Below, piece by piece: positions 49,686 to 63,161 of a stretch of DNA of 64,000 nucleotides (positions are counted from its first letter, which is position 1; each line of letters begins with the position of its first letter). Below the pieces are notes generated by a model that searched no databases, was not told where the DNA came from, and saw only the letters and a list, made by a program, of their open reading frames with translations. The DNA lies in the NCBI GenBank assembly GCA_028023455.1, contig JAQFVV010006222.1, positions 856,001 to 920,000 on the forward strand, given 5' to 3'. Source of the stretch: Epiperipatus broadwayi. Its lineage: Eukaryota > Onychophora > Udeonychophora > Euonychophora > Peripatidae. The position numbers were made by a program, and so were the translations under genes.

Positions 49686-50688
49686 ACATTCTAATTATTA
49701 TAAAACTATATGCATTTTTGTGTGCACAGACTTACTGCATACAATAGTCAAAAATAAAGTTATATTTCTATTTTAAAAATACTTGCTGCATAAAACTATT
49801 ATTAAATGAATATTGTAATGAAAAGATTTTGAAATAGGTGAAACTGGCAAAAATATTGGACTTCCAGACTGCTGATCACAAAAGACTGATAAAATAAATG
49901 CCAATGAATAAAGATTGTGCCAAAAAATATGCCTTATTTAAATTCTTGTGATATATTTTATAAGTATCTGTAATGTATTTATTAACTTTATATGTTTAAA
50001 AAATGCAACTATTTATACAATAAATTAAAATATATAGAAAATTGAATTATAGTGAATATATGTATATCTTCAATAATAAAATAATAGACATATTGAAAAA
50101 AAAATTGAGCCATATAATTTGCAATTAACAAATTAAAAACTTATCTTCCCCCAAATTTGGGTTCATATATATAATAAAACTACTATGAGAAATATAATTT
50201 TACCTATTTTTGTCTTATTATTAAAAAATACATTTTATGTATTTTAAATATATCATTAATTTATTAATTTTTTAGCAATACTTTTTTCTTAATATTTAAA
50301 AAAAACAGATGATCATTGGAGCAATCAAATTTATCTATAATAATAATGCATAAAAATACAGTACAAAAAAAAATTCAAAGAAAACCAGTAAGGTTTAATA
50401 TAAAGTTTAATAAAGATAAAAATTTTATAAACTGAACAATATATCTCAAAAAAAAAAAAAAAATACAACAAATAATTAAGAGCAACACTTGAGAAAAAAA
50501 AAGTAATAGCCAAAGATTAACTTTTGAATAGAAATAGAGGGGATCCAAACTTCTGACTTGTTTATGGAAAAAGATTATTAAATTTCCCTAGTCACTTTGT
50601 TTTGTAAAGTATGCAAAAAAAAACCAACAAATTTTATTTATTGTCAGTAAGTACAGGTAAAAATTTCAAAAGTTGTATATTTGTGAGA
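49686..50688. other. AT-rich intergenic DNA
   Basis: No supported feature. Confidence 0.55.
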
Positions 50689-50730
50689 AGCACAACTTAT
50701 TTTTTCATGTGTCATAGCACAACTTATTTT
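50689..50730 (-). repeat. 15-bp duplication flanking a 12-bp SINE-tail-like insert
   Basis: AGCACAACTTATTTT occurs at 50689-50703 and 50716-50730. The 12 bases between (TTCATGTGTCAT) match 10 of 12 bases of the SINE 3' end at 30657-30668. This is consistent with an almost completely 5'-truncated retroposition, though a simple local duplication cannot be excluded. Confidence 0.4.
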
Positions 50731-53044
50731 GAAAGGCTAGTCTAATAATCCATTTTAATTGCTTGTTCATTAAAATTTTTAACATTTTTCTATTAACTAT
50801 CATAACTTTATTCTCTTCTCCCCTAGATTTTCTACTATTAATAATATTTTTAAACAAATTATAACTATTAATAAATGACATTTAAAAAAATCTACAAATA
50901 CATAATTTCTTAAATATAATATGCACTACTGATTATTTGAAGTGTATAATCAGAAAGGAGAATAAAATTAATTCATGTAAACTTTACACTATACTTGCCA
51001 TTCTTATTAAATATAAATGAGTATCTAGCCTACGATGTAGTCATAAATATGTGCATTAAAATGATAAACAAACAATTAGTCACTGAAGTTCTCCTGGAAT
51101 ATCTGAGCATTGGAAGTGATAAGATAAACATTAGGCTATGAATTTTTAATTGTTGATTCCATCCTTCTATCATTGTGTTAAACTTCATAACACACGATTT
51201 AAATATATACAGCAAATTAATTTTACATATTTTACTATTACTAAAAGAATAAATTGTTAGTTGATTATAAGTAATTGCACTATGCAAACAGATGATTTAC
51301 ATTAGGACCTAAACTAATTTGGAAAAAGACTAGATATTCTTCATCTCTAAATACATACACATACAATAATGGGATTCAAAAATAAATAATTTGGACTAAT
51401 CTAATAATTATATTTTTATTAAATTAATTTTAAAAAATCACTAAAAAATAAACATCTGATGTCAAGAATGAATTAACTGTTTTATTAATCAAGTTTAATA
51501 AGTAAAACATACATAAATAAAAAGTCATGCACATAACTAAATTTGGATTACTCATATTTCATTTTTGGAAAAGTTTATTTCAAAGAGTATCCTTCCAAAA
51601 ATAGATACCATATTAATAACTATCTGTATAATCATTAATAGCTAATGAACACTAGATGGGACTGCCAATCAAATCCACAATAAAGATTAAAACTATTGCT
51701 TTTAGCAGGAAAGGGCACTGGGTTGCACATACCTTTCAAGAAGTCACTATTATGTTTTTATATTATCCAAGCTATTAATTTAAAAGTTTTAAACATTATA
51801 AGCATTTGAACTGAAACTAAATGGTATGTGCAGCTATTTTAATAAAAGCAAATTCTTAACTGTTGAATTCAATTTCAAGTTATTAGTTACAAAGTATAAA
51901 ATTGCAAAAAATGGCTGCAATACAGTGATTCTCTCTAAAAGCCAATAGGTAACTTTTAAGTAGCAATTATTCATTAGTTGTACTTACTTAATGATTTTCT
52001 ATTGATTTTAACATATTTTAAAAATGTTCAGAGTTAGTTTTATCTTTATTTTATATAATTTTGTAATAAATTTGAATGTTCTAATGAAGTAAAAAACCTA
52101 ACAACAAATTAAATAACAAAGTATTTAGCAGATATAATGGACAAAATATTGATATCAGATAAATAGATTAAGGATTTTTATACTTTGTTAAGAATTAATT
52201 TTCTAAAATGTTATTGATGATCAATACATTATTTTTTTTCTTCAAAAATAAATAGATAAATAAAATACTAATATTTTACTTGTAATAGTTTTATATTACT
52301 TTGATTAAAAATTTGAAATGCATTAACAAATTTAGGAAATAAATATTTAGACAATTTGTAATAAATTTATGTATTTTCAATTGTTATTTAATTTTATTCT
52401 TGTGTTTATATATATAAAACTTTTTTTATAAGTACAAAAATGTCAGTGAACTTTCTAAAATCTTATGGACCAGATAATATATTCTTGAAAGCTGGATTTG
52501 TCCATGGCTCATATTTAAGGATTCTTGATTTAGATTAATATTTTCTTTGTCACAAAAATGGATGACAGGATTGAAGCTCAACTTAAAATAGGTTCTTATA
52601 AAGGGTATTCATTTCATAAAATGAATACAAGAGAAAATCTATGTTTAGGTCAACCAAAATATTATAATGCAATAAAAAATAATCAGTTAGAATATTAGAT
52701 AAAATTGATAAATTGTATAAAGATAAGTTTTTTTTAAAAAAAAAAAAAAAAACGGCAGTGAGACCTTTTTTAAATCCTTGGTCTATTAACAAATATCGTT
52801 TTATTATTTACAATCTTGGTCCATTAGACCAGGCATGAGCAGTTCATATAAATTCATACTGTAAGTCTGTACATAATTAAAAGAATTTATTTATCAAAAA
52901 ATAAACCAGAATTAACATAGTATCACAAATGTGAAACATTTAGTTAACACATTTAAAACACAATACATATTAATGTTCCCTACATACATTATTTGTTACA
53001 TTATACTCACTTTGTTCAAGTTTTTCTGGCTTTTTTTGAGATCT
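50731..53044. other. AT-rich intergenic DNA
   Basis: No supported gene. A 24-base hairpin GTATTCATTT-CATA-AAATGAATAC is at about 52606-52629, and an A run follows at about 52736-52752. Confidence 0.55.
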
Positions 53045-53205
53045 AAACATTATATTGTACCGGTCGGATTTGTATGTTCATGTGACAAGATCCAGCATCT
53101 AGGCAAAAGTACCTCGAATCCAATCAGGCGCAAGAAACATAAGTTAGGAACCATCATGAATTTTGCCCTATTTGCCTATTTTCCAGATCTACCAACTTAT
53201 GAACA
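53045..53205 (-). repeat. Head module, second copy (not followed by R440)
   Basis: Reverse complement relative of 44340-44500: TTGTACCGGTCG near the left, AAAGTACCTCGA in the middle, and CATCATGAATTTTGCCCTAT plus AGATCT at the right. Beyond the ACCGGTCG end there is no R440 body, so the module exists independently. It overlaps a 95-codon plus-strand frame that is not credible as a gene. Confidence 0.55.
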
Positions 53206-54656
53206 ACAATCCCGATGATATAGTGATAGTTTTACCTCACCCCGTCGGCAACACTCGTCAGAGAAACAAAAAGACTCTTAAGTTAATTTAATGATAGATA
53301 GACTTAAAACAAACCATAATTGATAAGCAATGAAGGCTTGTGACCTTGCATAATAATTAGATATATAAGCGGGGATCATCTAGTCGAATTGAGCGTAATT
53401 AATAACTTAATATATTAACTAAAAGAAAGCAATGGTTCGAGAGTTGATATATATATTTAAGATTTATTCTTTAATAACAAATAAATATGTCAGGTTATTT
53501 ATCTGACACTAGCCTCATAAGCATTGTATATATAATTCAGATTTTACAATAACATGGGAATACTTGCGGCTATGTCAATAATATACATATATAATTTAGG
53601 AAATTAGCGCTATTGGAAATGTGAGACTAAAGTACTACTCCACCCCCAAGAGAAATGAAAAGAGCAGTTACCAATTTGAAATAAAATAATTTAACAAACA
53701 AATATTACATTTAGTTTTTATTCAATATTATTATTAATTTAATTGGTAAAGTGATAAATGTGCGAGACGGATAATGAATATGCATATGAATAACAAATTT
53801 ATCGCAAGGATGCACACAGGAAAATATTGGAAATATGTTTGTTTAGAGAAATCATCGCATTACGACTTATGGTTAACTCTGGGTGACTAAAAATATACTG
53901 AAAGTCAGTGTGTGCATGACGGCAGGCTGGGGTGGTCCAATTATGGATCCTGGAGTGTGCTTCATGAATTTTAGTAACGAAAATTTACTGACTTTCTCTG
54001 CAAAGGTTGGCAGGATCGGTTTGATGAATGAAAAAATCCAAGACTCCCTGGAGTGAAGTACAGGCGAATCAAGGATGACGAAGAGTGGTCGGCTATGCAT
54101 TACTGGGCTGGATTTTCCAGAGCGATCCCCATATAATGCATGCACATACAACCAAATGTGTCCCAGGGTGGTTTTACAGCCTGATTCTAGGACACAGAGA
54201 AACGACAATGGGGCTCAGCTTAGCGAATACCTCCATGTTAAAAAGAAGCACGAATATATATAAATGAAGTGGCCTATATGCACGCAACGCTTAATAACAT
54301 AATATAACTAAACTGCCCATAAATTGTGAAATACCCAGCATAATGGTATGGTTTCTTCGTTAAACAAACATGAATAATACATTTAATTAAACATAAAAGT
54401 TTAAGATCTGAAGATCCCCCTTTTATTATATTACTTAAGATTAATCCTAACTTCTCACCCACTTAACAAATCTCATTTTTTGGTTAATAAATGCCTTTAT
54501 GAAAATATATGAATTAATACCAAAATAAATGGGCGGTGGTAATAGCTAAGATGGGTTTACATATATAATATAAATTGATTATAAGAAATAGCGCATTATT
54601 TAAAAAGGAAAATATTTATGAAACAGATGTTGATCTGTTTTCTATAGCAAACATAG
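53206..54656. other. Mixed DNA with a CpG-containing patch, no gene identified
   Basis: 53870-54240 is relatively GC-rich. It holds an open minus-strand frame of 111 codons (54208-53873) and overlapping plus-strand frames of about 60 codons. No domain is recognised and the frames on both strands compete, so no coding call is made. It may be an unidentified transposon or an exon-bearing region. Confidence 0.4.
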
Positions 54657-54675
54657 AAATAATTAACTTGTTTAT

Positions 54676-54774
54676 TAGGTGTCATAGCATCGGCCAGGAT
54701 GCGAACCCACAACCCGGGCAACTGCCTGCAAGTGCAAGGCAGTCGCGCTGACCTCTCGACCACCAATGCAAGAC
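54676..54774 (-). mobile_element. Complete 99-bp tRNA-derived SINE with 19-bp target-site duplications
   Basis: Perfect direct repeats AAATAATTAACTTGTTTAT flank it (54657-54675 and 54775-54793). On the minus strand the insert shows a tRNA-like pol III promoter: box A TGGTCGAGAGGTCAGCG, box B GGTTCGCATCC (one deviation from GGTTCGANTCC), an ACTGCC/GGCAGT anticodon-stem-like pairing between them, and a short tail GATGCTATGACACC. It is nearly all tRNA head, with no long body and no poly-A left. It would be transcribed by RNA polymerase III and mobilised by a LINE. The tail-only copy at 30643-30682 belongs to the same family. Confidence 0.8.
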
Positions 54775-54793
54775 AAATAATTAACTTGTTTAT

Positions 54794-57062
54794 CCCAAAA
54801 TCGCAAGCACTCGGACAAGCCAAATAAGACTTGTTTTGATTAAGTTATGAATTAATTACCCGATAAATGATGGGTGGGGAAAACGAAAATAAATTACGTG
54901 CTAGCGATTTTAAAAATATTATTGGCATTTTTCTTTTGTAAAATATAAATACATAATTATACACTAAAATTATTTGCCGCATGAAATAAAAGAAAACATT
55001 TTATAAGAGGCTTAGTAGAAATAAGTTATATAGAATTATAAAATAATTACATGATGAAAACATTTAATATATAGATATAATTGAAAGACAAATCTTACAA
55101 GGAAGGCAGGATTTAAGAATTACGAGCGGCTAAAGTTCTTTTGTTACCTTGCTGTTTGGAAGAGCAATATTGATACGAGTCATTCTATCGGCATTAGTTC
55201 ACTAGATCTAGGGTAGTGGTAATATATAGTAGATAGCATTTTAATTTTACTGGAAAAATATGTAAAGTTCATCAGTACAGGGAGCAGAGCTTCGCTATTG
55301 GAAAGGCATATTAGAACAGAGGGGAAGGCAAAATTTCCCATACTCACGGCACATTGAGTAAGAATCAGAACTGGCATGGATTATGTATAGCAACATCATA
55401 ATTTGGTGGTCTCTTCTTTTGTTGTGGATTCAAATCCAGCAGTATATATACTTTTATTTTGAAGATGTAACTTAGCAACTACTGCTGGTCCTGAGGCGGT
55501 TTAAGCACTTAAGGTTCATCTGGAATCATTTGACCAGATACTCTTATCTAGTAAGACTTTTGAAGCAATGCAATTCAGTATCAGTTTCTCGAACGATTAT
55601 TTTAAAATGAATCTTATGATTTTAAAACAAGCTAGCATGGACAAAATTTCCACTAATGGGTTTATTTTATTATTACAAATCTGTAATCTTTTATTTTTAT
55701 CTAAGGGATTCTTCTGGGTAATTGTTTTTCAAAAGACTTTTTAAAAGAATTGCATCATTTCTGACTACTAAATTATATATGAAAAAATAATAATTTTCAT
55801 ACATGACTTTGAGTACAAATTATATACAACAATTTCAATATTTATTAGCATATATAGATTTATTATTTACGCATGCATACATATGAGAATATTACATATT
55901 TATTTATTAAAACTGGTTTTAGATTTAAGATGTATCAGCATTTACGTGATTTATGTTAAAATTACAAGACAAAAAGAAATATATGTATTATTAGATATCT
56001 ATGCGGGCATAAAGGCGGGTTTGAATATGGTTAGACGGTAGGAGATTGGATGTGGGCTGTGAAGCAGGATCTGAGCATCAGATCATCTGCTTCAATATGA
56101 AATTTTTCCATAGAGGTTCAATGTCTCCTCTTCTATTTTGTTCTCTTTTTATTCTGCTAATTATTTTCTAACTCAATTATAGTTCCTTGTTTTTCATTGC
56201 CATTTGGATGTTAATGTTAAGAGACACTATAATTTCATGTCATCTTATTCATGGTACCTTCACTGCCTTTTGCTTTATTATAATCAAGCATAATTTTAGA
56301 TTTATTTTTCTTGGATTAACATCTATTTTTCTTTCATGGTATACTAACAATAACAATGTGAGAGTCTGTGTTTTTTTACAGAGTAACTATAGTAGTATCT
56401 TTTTAAAATATGAATAATGTTGAATATGTTTGTCTATTTTTTGAATTGATGAAACAAGTTAATTATTCTGGATTATTTTTACATATGGTATCCAGAAATG
56501 TTTACTTTTTTGAAAGCAAATACTGAGGGAATATGAGATAAAATAATTTTCACACGTTATGTAGAGACCAGACTCACTGATTATTTGTCTAAAGTCATCT
56601 CCAGTTTGTAATATACATATCTTGGAGATGCTGATTCCATATTTCAAAGTATTGCCTAATGGAATGCAATTTATCTGCAGTCTGTCTTCTACATTTTTCT
56701 GTAGCATTGTCAAACCTAAATGCTCACAATATATTTTAAAATATTTTGGCTTATTAGATCACTAAAATTTTATGCCCATCTTTTTTGATCCAAAGTTGCA
56801 AAATTTCTTCCTTTTCTTTATTTATAACAACTTATCAAGATTAGAACTCTAATGAACTTTTTTAATTTAGTAATAGTATTTTCTTTCAGTTATCTGCATA
56901 AATTTTCTTATCTTTTTCATTTGTCCATTTTATGATGATTTACATGGTTGGATTCTGTAAAAATAGCAAAAATGAAATAGCAAATGTATCAATATCACAG
57001 TCTCATTTCAGTTCATGTTTTGATTTGATTTTTAGGAAGCAATATATTTTTAGACTGTTTTT
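54794..57062. other. AT-rich DNA, candidate 3' flank of a minus-strand gene
   Basis: No coding feature identified. If the exon at 57063-57175 is real, the sequence immediately to its left would be its 3' untranslated region; TTTATT (AATAAA on the minus strand) occurs near 56817. 56030-56110 is slightly GC-richer and unidentified. Confidence 0.4.
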
Positions 57063-57175
57063 TTAATTTACATATCTAGATGTTATCATATCTTCTACTA
57101 TTTCAAATTCAGAATCGTTATGAGTGTCAACATCTGGTATCAAAGCTCCTAAATGAGCTGATTCCTCATTACCTT
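57063..57175 (-). CDS. Candidate 3'-terminal coding exon (unidentified gene)
   Basis: On the minus strand a pyrimidine-rich acceptor (GTACTTTTTTTAG) ends just before 57175. Two bases complete a split codon, then 36 codons run open to TAA at 57063-57065. The peptide is acidic and protein-like (ALIPDVDTHNDSEF, then EIVEDMITSRYVN at the end), unlike the Lys/Asn/Ile/Phe-rich noise of neighbouring frames. The gene family is not recognised. Upstream exons would lie to the right on the minus strand. With only one splice site and a short length, this is a prediction, not a certain exon. Confidence 0.4.
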
Positions 57176-60100
57176 CTAAAAAAAGTACAATGAATGTCAT
57201 TATATTCAATATCATTTATTTATTGCAAGAAAGTTGCAAACTCTCCACTTTTAGAAATCTATAATTTTCCTGTATGAAAAAAGAAAGAAAAAAATGTTAT
57301 ATACTGTAGAAAAACTGAAATGATCAAAAGCATAACATATTCATAAAATATAAATAATATTTTTTAACAAGTTTATATTATCTGCTAAAATTATTTGGTA
57401 TCTGGATTTTTCTGAACTGATGGAAATTATGGGTAGTGATAGTCAGATAAGATGTAATATAAAAATCACACAAAAAAAATTATGGCAGGAAGACATATTT
57501 TCCGAGAGGATTATGATTTTGAGATTAGAATATGAGGCATAACCCATAGAATTATTATAAAAAAATGTGACAAGAAATATTTTGTACTTTATACTAGATG
57601 TTTTTTGTGTAAAACTTCTACCCAAGTGATAATGACTTAGAGTGAATTTTTACTGTGGTAATTGTATGCAGATTATGTATTACATATTCCTAAATAAAAT
57701 TAACTCCAAAATAATAAATTAGACCAATAGACTAATAGCTACATGAAATTATAATTATCGTTTTTAAAATAAACATAACTAAAACCAAAAATGGGAATAG
57801 ATTGTGAATCCATTAGACAGGATTTATACAGAAATGAATGCTTAGTGGAATGTTTTTACATTAGAAGAAAGATGGATTGGACAATGTAATATAAACACCT
57901 GTTATATTAACACTTTGCTTCAAAATTTATAGAGAATGATAAAAATAATAGACAAAAATAAATAAATATAAAATCAAAAGAGAATATTCCATAGAAAGAT
58001 AAACATACACTGAACCTTAATGTCTATCATTTATGATTGACTATTTCCAATCAACAAATTCATACATGACTACAATACAGAAATGGTGGAATCATAAATA
58101 TATAAATAAAAAAAGAAACAGCTGAAAGCATGCTATGTGATTAAACAAATTATTATTTACAATATTTACAATGAATGGATAAAATTAATTTTGGAAATTA
58201 TCAAAAGAAGTCATTGAACTATATTGTTTTTTTTCCAACTTTGAAACATGAAGGTAAATTTATCATTATATGAATAAGTATTAGATTCAATCCTTATTCT
58301 TCAAGGTTGCATAAGAACTTCAGACTATTTGAACATTTTGGAAGACTAGATTCATCCATGGAATGAATATTGTTTTTTTTGCCAAAATAAAAAATGTTCA
58401 AATTTATATTACCCATAATCAAATATTTGTTTGAGAAACATGAGGATAATATACATCTATCATAGCATCACTAGTTATGCATTTAAATATTATAAAAGAT
58501 TTATAGTTCATTTTTCAAAGTCAGTTGATACCGTCTATGTATATCTCAGAATAATTTGAGGTTTTCCTCCTTAACAAATGACTTAGACTTCAAAAATAGT
58601 AAAATTCATTTTGTACAGAATATGAACAGTTCTTAAGACAAATTATGACTTTACACAATTTTAATAAAAATATCACAAATATTACAGAAATTTTGTTAAA
58701 CTCCTACATATATACATCCATTGGGGGAAAAATGAAATTATTAATAAATATTTAAAATATGAATGTGATATATAAATGATATTAACTTATACATTTATAT
58801 TTATCAAGTGACCATTAAAATTAATTATAACTTAAAATTTTATTTACAATTTTTTTCCTAACTCCCAACATATAATCATATGGAATTTAAACAATGTCAC
58901 AATAAAATTAGTATATTTTTCATTTATTGTTTTGTCTAACAATTCCATTACATATTAAATAATAATAACTGCTGAAGTTTACTATTTTCAAATATATACA
59001 GATAATATTGTAAATAGAACAAAAAAAAATCAAATGTCTCATTCTTTGAAAGACTGAAAAACAATAAATTAATATTCACATTCATAAAGTTGATAAAAAT
59101 GAAAATGAAGATAGGTTCTCTTGGTGACTTGAATAATGAGACTTTTCAAATAAAATGATACCACAGAGATGAAGAGTGCAACATCGAATTTCCTATTTTA
59201 CTATTCCTATACTCTTATACTCTTCAAGAAAAAAATTCTTGGCCCTACAATAAAAAGAAAGAAATTATAAGCAATTTTAATGGTCAAATGAACAAAATAA
59301 ATTGCTCTACATAAAGAAATATATATCATTACTAAGATTAAAATAAATAAATTATTTACTTACATATCATAATCATGCTTTTACTATTCTATAAGTTAAC
59401 CCATAACTTAATAATGAATATAATATAGAGGCATAAATAATTTAGTTATAACAGATTTTATATAAATTACTATCATTAATTACAATAAGGAATATATGTA
59501 TCACACACGCACACACACAATGATAATTTAGTAATGAAATAAAAAAAACAATTTATTCTACAAATTCACCAAATTTCTATAAATTAGAAAAAAAAAGGTA
59601 TTTCCTTTGGGTATATATGAGTCAGAATACTTATATAAATACGAAGACAGATATATAAAAAAGTAACTAACATTTGTTTAAACTTATAATATAAAAATAA
59701 CGCAAATAATATTTTCAAAATGATCATAACTAACCAAAATACTTTTATTGCTGCTAAATAAATGCCATGGAAAGAATGCAGCTGAAACTACACTCATGCA
59801 TACTTTTTCATTTTTGGTTATAAATTAAATTAAAGCTGAGGGAGATGATAATTCATAATAAAATTTAGCATACATATAAACTTCAAACCATGTACTTAGA
59901 AATTATCAGTGCAATATGACAAGAATATAAAACAATATTATTCATTAATGAGTACAGACATTCCAAAAAGATTTATCATTGTGTTATATATATATATTCT
60001 AGATACCATAACATTTTTTCTGTCTGTGTATATATCATATACGCTAAGTAGCACTTTCTTTTCTTAAAAAAGAGTCTAATAAATATATTTAATTTTATTT

Positions 60101-60283
60101 CAGTTTTGGGATACATTTTTAAAAATATGCAGATATCTCATAATTTACAATTTTCCAGATTTACAAATACTGCCTTTATGATGAATGAATCGACAATATA
60201 TCCTGATACATTTCAACTACCTCTATCTCTTCATAGATATATTTAGATAGAATATACATTAATGAATTTGAAAATTTCAATAG
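57176..60283. other. AT-rich DNA, intron-like
   Basis: No supported exon or repeat. A short (AC)n tract is at about 59505-59519. Compatible with an intron of a minus-strand gene. Confidence 0.45.
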
Positions 60284-60355
60284 CTATATAGTGTGATGGC
60301 ATGGGGTGGGCGAGAAGTACAGTGGTCCTGGGGTGATGGCAAAATCATCATCAAT
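60284..60355 (-). CDS. Candidate 3'-terminal coding exon ending in a stop (unidentified gene)
   Basis: On the minus strand an acceptor-like TTTTGTATTGACAG precedes 60355. Twenty-three codons then read DDDFAITPGPLYFSPTP and CHHTI up to TAG at 60284-60286, starting in phase 0. The segment is strikingly GC-rich for this window and contains a CpG. It could be the last exon of a gene whose earlier exons lie beyond the window, or an alternative last exon. It is not in the same splice phase as the candidate at 57063-57175, so the two are not simple alternatives from one donor. Family not recognised. Confidence 0.35.
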   Translation of the reverse strand: MDDDFAITPGPLYFSPTPCHHTI

Positions 60356-60549
60356 CTGTCAATACAAAATCAATAATTTGAAAAATTATCTATAAGTAAA
60401 TATTTAAAGATATAAGAGTATGAGATTAAAGAATCTCTGAGAACATTGAGAGATGATCCAGCTAATTCAGAAGAGCAACTAAAAGCATAATTAATCATCA
60501 ACCAGCATTATCATAAAGTAAAAATAATTATAATTCAAATACCATTCAA
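60356..60549. other. AT-rich DNA with a short coding-like plus-strand patch
   Basis: 60419-60493 reads in the plus strand as KESLRTLRDDPANSEEQLKA then stop, with no ATG and no splice acceptor. Nothing else is seen. Confidence 0.3.
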
Positions 60550-61030
60550 GAGAAATAACCATCCATCATCATCATTGATGGGAATAAACAAATCAATACA
60601 ATAAAACATATAAATCAACAGTCAACCTTGTGACTGGATTGGAAATGGGTCTTCTTTAGACCAGGACAACTATTGAGCCTTTGCCAGCTTGGGCAATTAT
60701 TTAAATATAACTTGGATGCACCAGCTTAGTGCCCATCCATTAAAATACATAAGAATCAAAAATCAAAACAATAATGCTGGGACATTAAAACATGCTGACC
60801 ATCATCAATGCTCAGGCCACTTGTACTGTCCAACTATAAACTTAAATTTTAATAAGACTAAAGTAAAATATTATAATAGTGCATGGGCTTTAAAGAATAT
60901 CCTCTTTTGCGCCAACCAGGATAATGATTGATCATCTCTGGATGCCCCAAAGCTCTAAGTACACATCCCCATTTATCCGTGTCCGAATCTAGCTCAGAGA
61001 ACACAAGCTTTATTACTGTATGTGACCAAG
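60550..61030 (-). repeat. Possible old retroposon with (ATG)n tail
   Basis: 60600-61020 is GC-richer than its surroundings. On the minus strand it ends in a short ATGATGATGG tract (about 60560-60575), like the tails of RTE LINEs and their SINE partners. The minus strand includes a readable stretch (ELDSDTDKWGCVLRALGHPE) of unknown relation. Neither a family nor ends could be fixed. Confidence 0.3.
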
Positions 61031-63035
<2,005 letters not shown>

Positions 63036-63161
63036 GAAGAAAACTAATAAACCCAACAATGTCTTAAATATGTATCAGCATCCATCTACTGCAATATAAA
63101 CAAACATTTAGTATTAAAAATAAAATAAAAATCAATACCCTGTTAAAAAATTATTTAAAAC

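Noticed and set aside
53873-54208. 111-codon minus-strand frame as a host gene
   Set aside because: No domain recognised; overlapping plus-strand frames compete and no splice or promoter signal supports it.
54676-54774. Functional tRNA gene
   Set aside because: The tRNA-like unit has perfect target-site duplications, a deviant box B and no convincing acceptor stem, so it is a SINE.
55395-55450. T-arm-like GGATTCAAATCC as a tRNA
   Set aside because: No matching box A, acceptor or anticodon stem nearby.
60419-60493. Plus-strand peptide KESLRTLRDDPANSEEQLKA
   Set aside because: Short, no ATG, no acceptor; chance open frame cannot be excluded.
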